Below the pieces are notes generated by a model. It saw nothing but the letters and a program-made list of their open reading frames with translations, was not told where the DNA came from and made no database searches. Positions 62,999-64,000 of a stretch of 64,000 nt of DNA are shown piece after piece (position 1 is the stretch's first letter; each line of letters starts with the position of its first letter). The stretch spans positions 8,821,109 through 8,885,108 of the forward strand of contig NZ_JACHMY010000001.1 in the NCBI RefSeq assembly GCF_014205135.1, written 5' to 3'. Origin of the DNA: Kribbella italica (GTDB taxonomy: Bacteria > Actinomycetota > Actinomycetes > Propionibacteriales > Kribbellaceae). The position numbers and the translations under genes are program-made.

Positions 62999-63800
62999 GG
63001 AATCGCTGATTTTCTCGGTTGTCGGGCCGTGTGGTGTCGCTGGCTGGGGTCGGGGCCGGAAATAGTGAGGTATGCGATCTGAGTAGCCGTCGTTCTCAGA
63101 TGTCGAGTACGGGAACCGGCGGCGGGTGTCGCGCCGTGAGCAGTTCCTCGAAGCGATGGACGCAACGATTCCGTGGTCGCGGTGGGTCGGGGGCTATGAC
63201 TCGTATGCGATGCGGAAGTTCATGGGTTTGGATTTCGGGGTCGAGCAGGTTCCCGACGCCACCACGCTGCTGGGGTTTCGGCATCTGCTGGAAACCCACG
63301 AGCTGGGCCGCAAGCTGTTCGAGTCGCAGAACGAGATCTCACCGAGCAGGGCTGGGTCATGCGTGGAGGTTCCATCGTGGGCCACGATCATCGCTGCGCC
63401 GTCGTCGACGAAGGATGCCACCGGTACCCGTGACCCCGAGATGCACCAGACGAAGAAGGGCAACCAGTGGTCCTTCGGGATGAAGGCCCACATCGGTGTG
63501 GATGCCGGCACCGGGTACGTCCACTCGGTGAGTGCGACCAGCGCGAACGTTCACGATCTTGATGAGACAGCCCATTTGGTCCGAGACGATGACGAGGTCG
63601 TCTACACCGACGCCGGATACCAGGGCGTGGAGAAACGGCCCGAGGTCACCGGTGACGAGCATCTGTCGGCTGTTGAGTTCCGGGTCGCGGCCCGGAAGGC
63701 CAAACTCGCGGCCATGGCCGGTCCGTCGAACGGCGCGGAACTCTCCCGGCGACCGCCGCACCGTCCAGCGCGCCGCAAACCCCCGATAATCAGCGATTCC
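62999..63800 (+). mobile_element. IS5-like insertion sequence, defective, 802 bp
   Basis: Terminal inverted repeats GGAATCGCTGATTTTC (62999-63014) and its near-perfect complement GATAATCAGCGATTCC (63785-63800). Both ends are flanked by CTAG (62995-62998, 63801-63804), a 4-bp target duplication fitting the IS5 family. The internal transposase gene is broken. Confidence 0.85.
63120..63780 (+). pseudogene. IS5-family transposase with deletion and frameshifts
   Basis: Pieces: REQFLEAMDATIPWSRWV, then directly DSYAMRKFMGLDFGVEQVPD (about 30 residues between are deleted), LLGFRHLLETHELGRKLFES, frame change, TKKGNQWSFGMKAHIGVDAG (DDE region) and VVYTDAGYQGVEKRPE. The last part with the catalytic Glu is degraded (AMAGPSNGAELSRRPPHRPA). 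Not functional. Confidence 0.88.
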
Positions 63801-64000
63801 CTAGAGCTGTACGGTTTGCCGCTCGAGTTCTCGGTCCGTCGGTGGGTCGGTGCGCTGGGGTTTGCTGGGCCACCAGAACCTGTCGCCGAGGAGGAAAGCG
63901 AGCGCGGGGACGACGACGGTGCGGACCAGCAAAGTGTCGAGCAGAACGCCGATGCACACGATGATGCCGATCTGGGTCAGCGTGATCAGCGGCAGCACTC
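63801..64000 (-). CDS. MMPL-family transporter, C-terminal end (cut by window edge)
   Basis: 66 codons ending GVLLDTLLVRTVVVPALAFL, LGDRFWWPSKP plus a short tail and TAG 63801-63803. This is the last helix pair of MmpL-type RND exporters of lipids or drugs. The stop codon lies within the IS target duplication CTAG, so the insertion landed at the gene's very end and may have replaced a few residues. Confidence 0.88.
   Translation of the reverse strand, partial: VLPLITLTQIGIIVCIGVLLDTLLVRTVVVPALAFLLGDRFWWPSKPQRTDPPTDRELERQTVQL

Noticed and set aside
1..64000. CRISPR arrays, tRNA or rRNA genes
   Set aside because: No regularly spaced repeats, no tRNA-like cloverleaf with TTCGANNC context and no rRNA signature were seen on reading.

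Overview
The window is high-GC, actinobacterial DNA. Pointers are a proteobacterial-free gene style with frequent GTG starts and 4-bp stop/start overlaps, an ECF sigma factor with a CU044_5270-type partner, FprA-type ferredoxin reductases feeding P450s, twin-arginine signals on oxidative or hydrolytic enzymes, and an SCO6880/DUF6112-type conjugation module. A Kribbella/Nocardioides-like soil organism would fit, but the genus is inferred, not shown. No rRNA, tRNA or CRISPR array was seen.

Layout. (1) 1-5 kb: the 3' end of a cytochrome P450, its ferredoxin, a radical SAM enzyme and a second P450 broken by one missing base, then an XRE-cupin regulator among gene scraps. (2) 5-12 kb: MarR regulator, a two-component flavin monooxygenase (FMN reductase plus LLM oxygenase), an aquaporin/alpha-beta hydrolase pair facing an ArsR regulator across palindromic operators, and a DHA2 drug-efflux pump. 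(3) 12-20 kb: ferredoxin reductase FprA, a methyltransferase with an eroded SAM loop, a Tat-exported amidohydrolase, decayed MarR and MFS genes, a thioredoxin-reductase-like flavoprotein, and a scar made of inverted P450 pieces fused to an amidohydrolase piece. (4) 20-22 kb: ECF sigma factor and membrane partner. (5) 23-28 kb: a complete xdhABC-type molybdenum hydroxylase operon. (6) 28-36 kb: a cupin-regulator relic, three SDRs (one broken), an O-methyltransferase, a frameshifted MarR, a second amidohydrolase, a second FprA and an intact PaiB-like protein. (7) 36-45 kb: a five-gene, fully overlapping sugar uptake operon (RbsABC-type importer, Gfo/Idh dehydrogenase, Tat-exported beta-propeller protein) divergent from a FadR-type GntR regulator with idnO- and idnD-like genes. 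(8) 45.5-62.7 kb: part of an integrative conjugative element (primase, type IV secretion genes, VirB4 ATPase, VirD4 coupling protein, ArdC-like protein) with cargo and relics, including an integrase N-terminus. (9) 63-64 kb: a dead 802-bp IS5-like element with both ends intact, against the end of an MMPL transporter gene.

How it fits together. Regions 1-3 and 6 contain repeated versions of the same catabolic parts: P450 plus ferredoxin plus FprA, TRZ/ATZ-type amidohydrolase, XRE-cupin regulator, PaiB-like protein and thioredoxin-reductase-like protein. Some copies are intact and others are fragments, so the window looks like two related catabolic cassettes, one or both decaying by indels, deletions and an inversion. 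With xdhABC the theme could be oxidation and hydrolysis of an N-heterocyclic compound, but the substrate is unknown. A palindrome of form ATGnTTAAnCAT (or a close variant) lies in front of the xdh operon, the SDR pair, the methyltransferase/MarR junction and the sugar operon, suggesting that one regulator (perhaps the GntR protein at 42.5 kb) ties 22.8-45 kb into one regulon. At least eight genes carry frameshifts; some may be sequencing errors, but relics with large deletions and rearrangement are clearly real decay.
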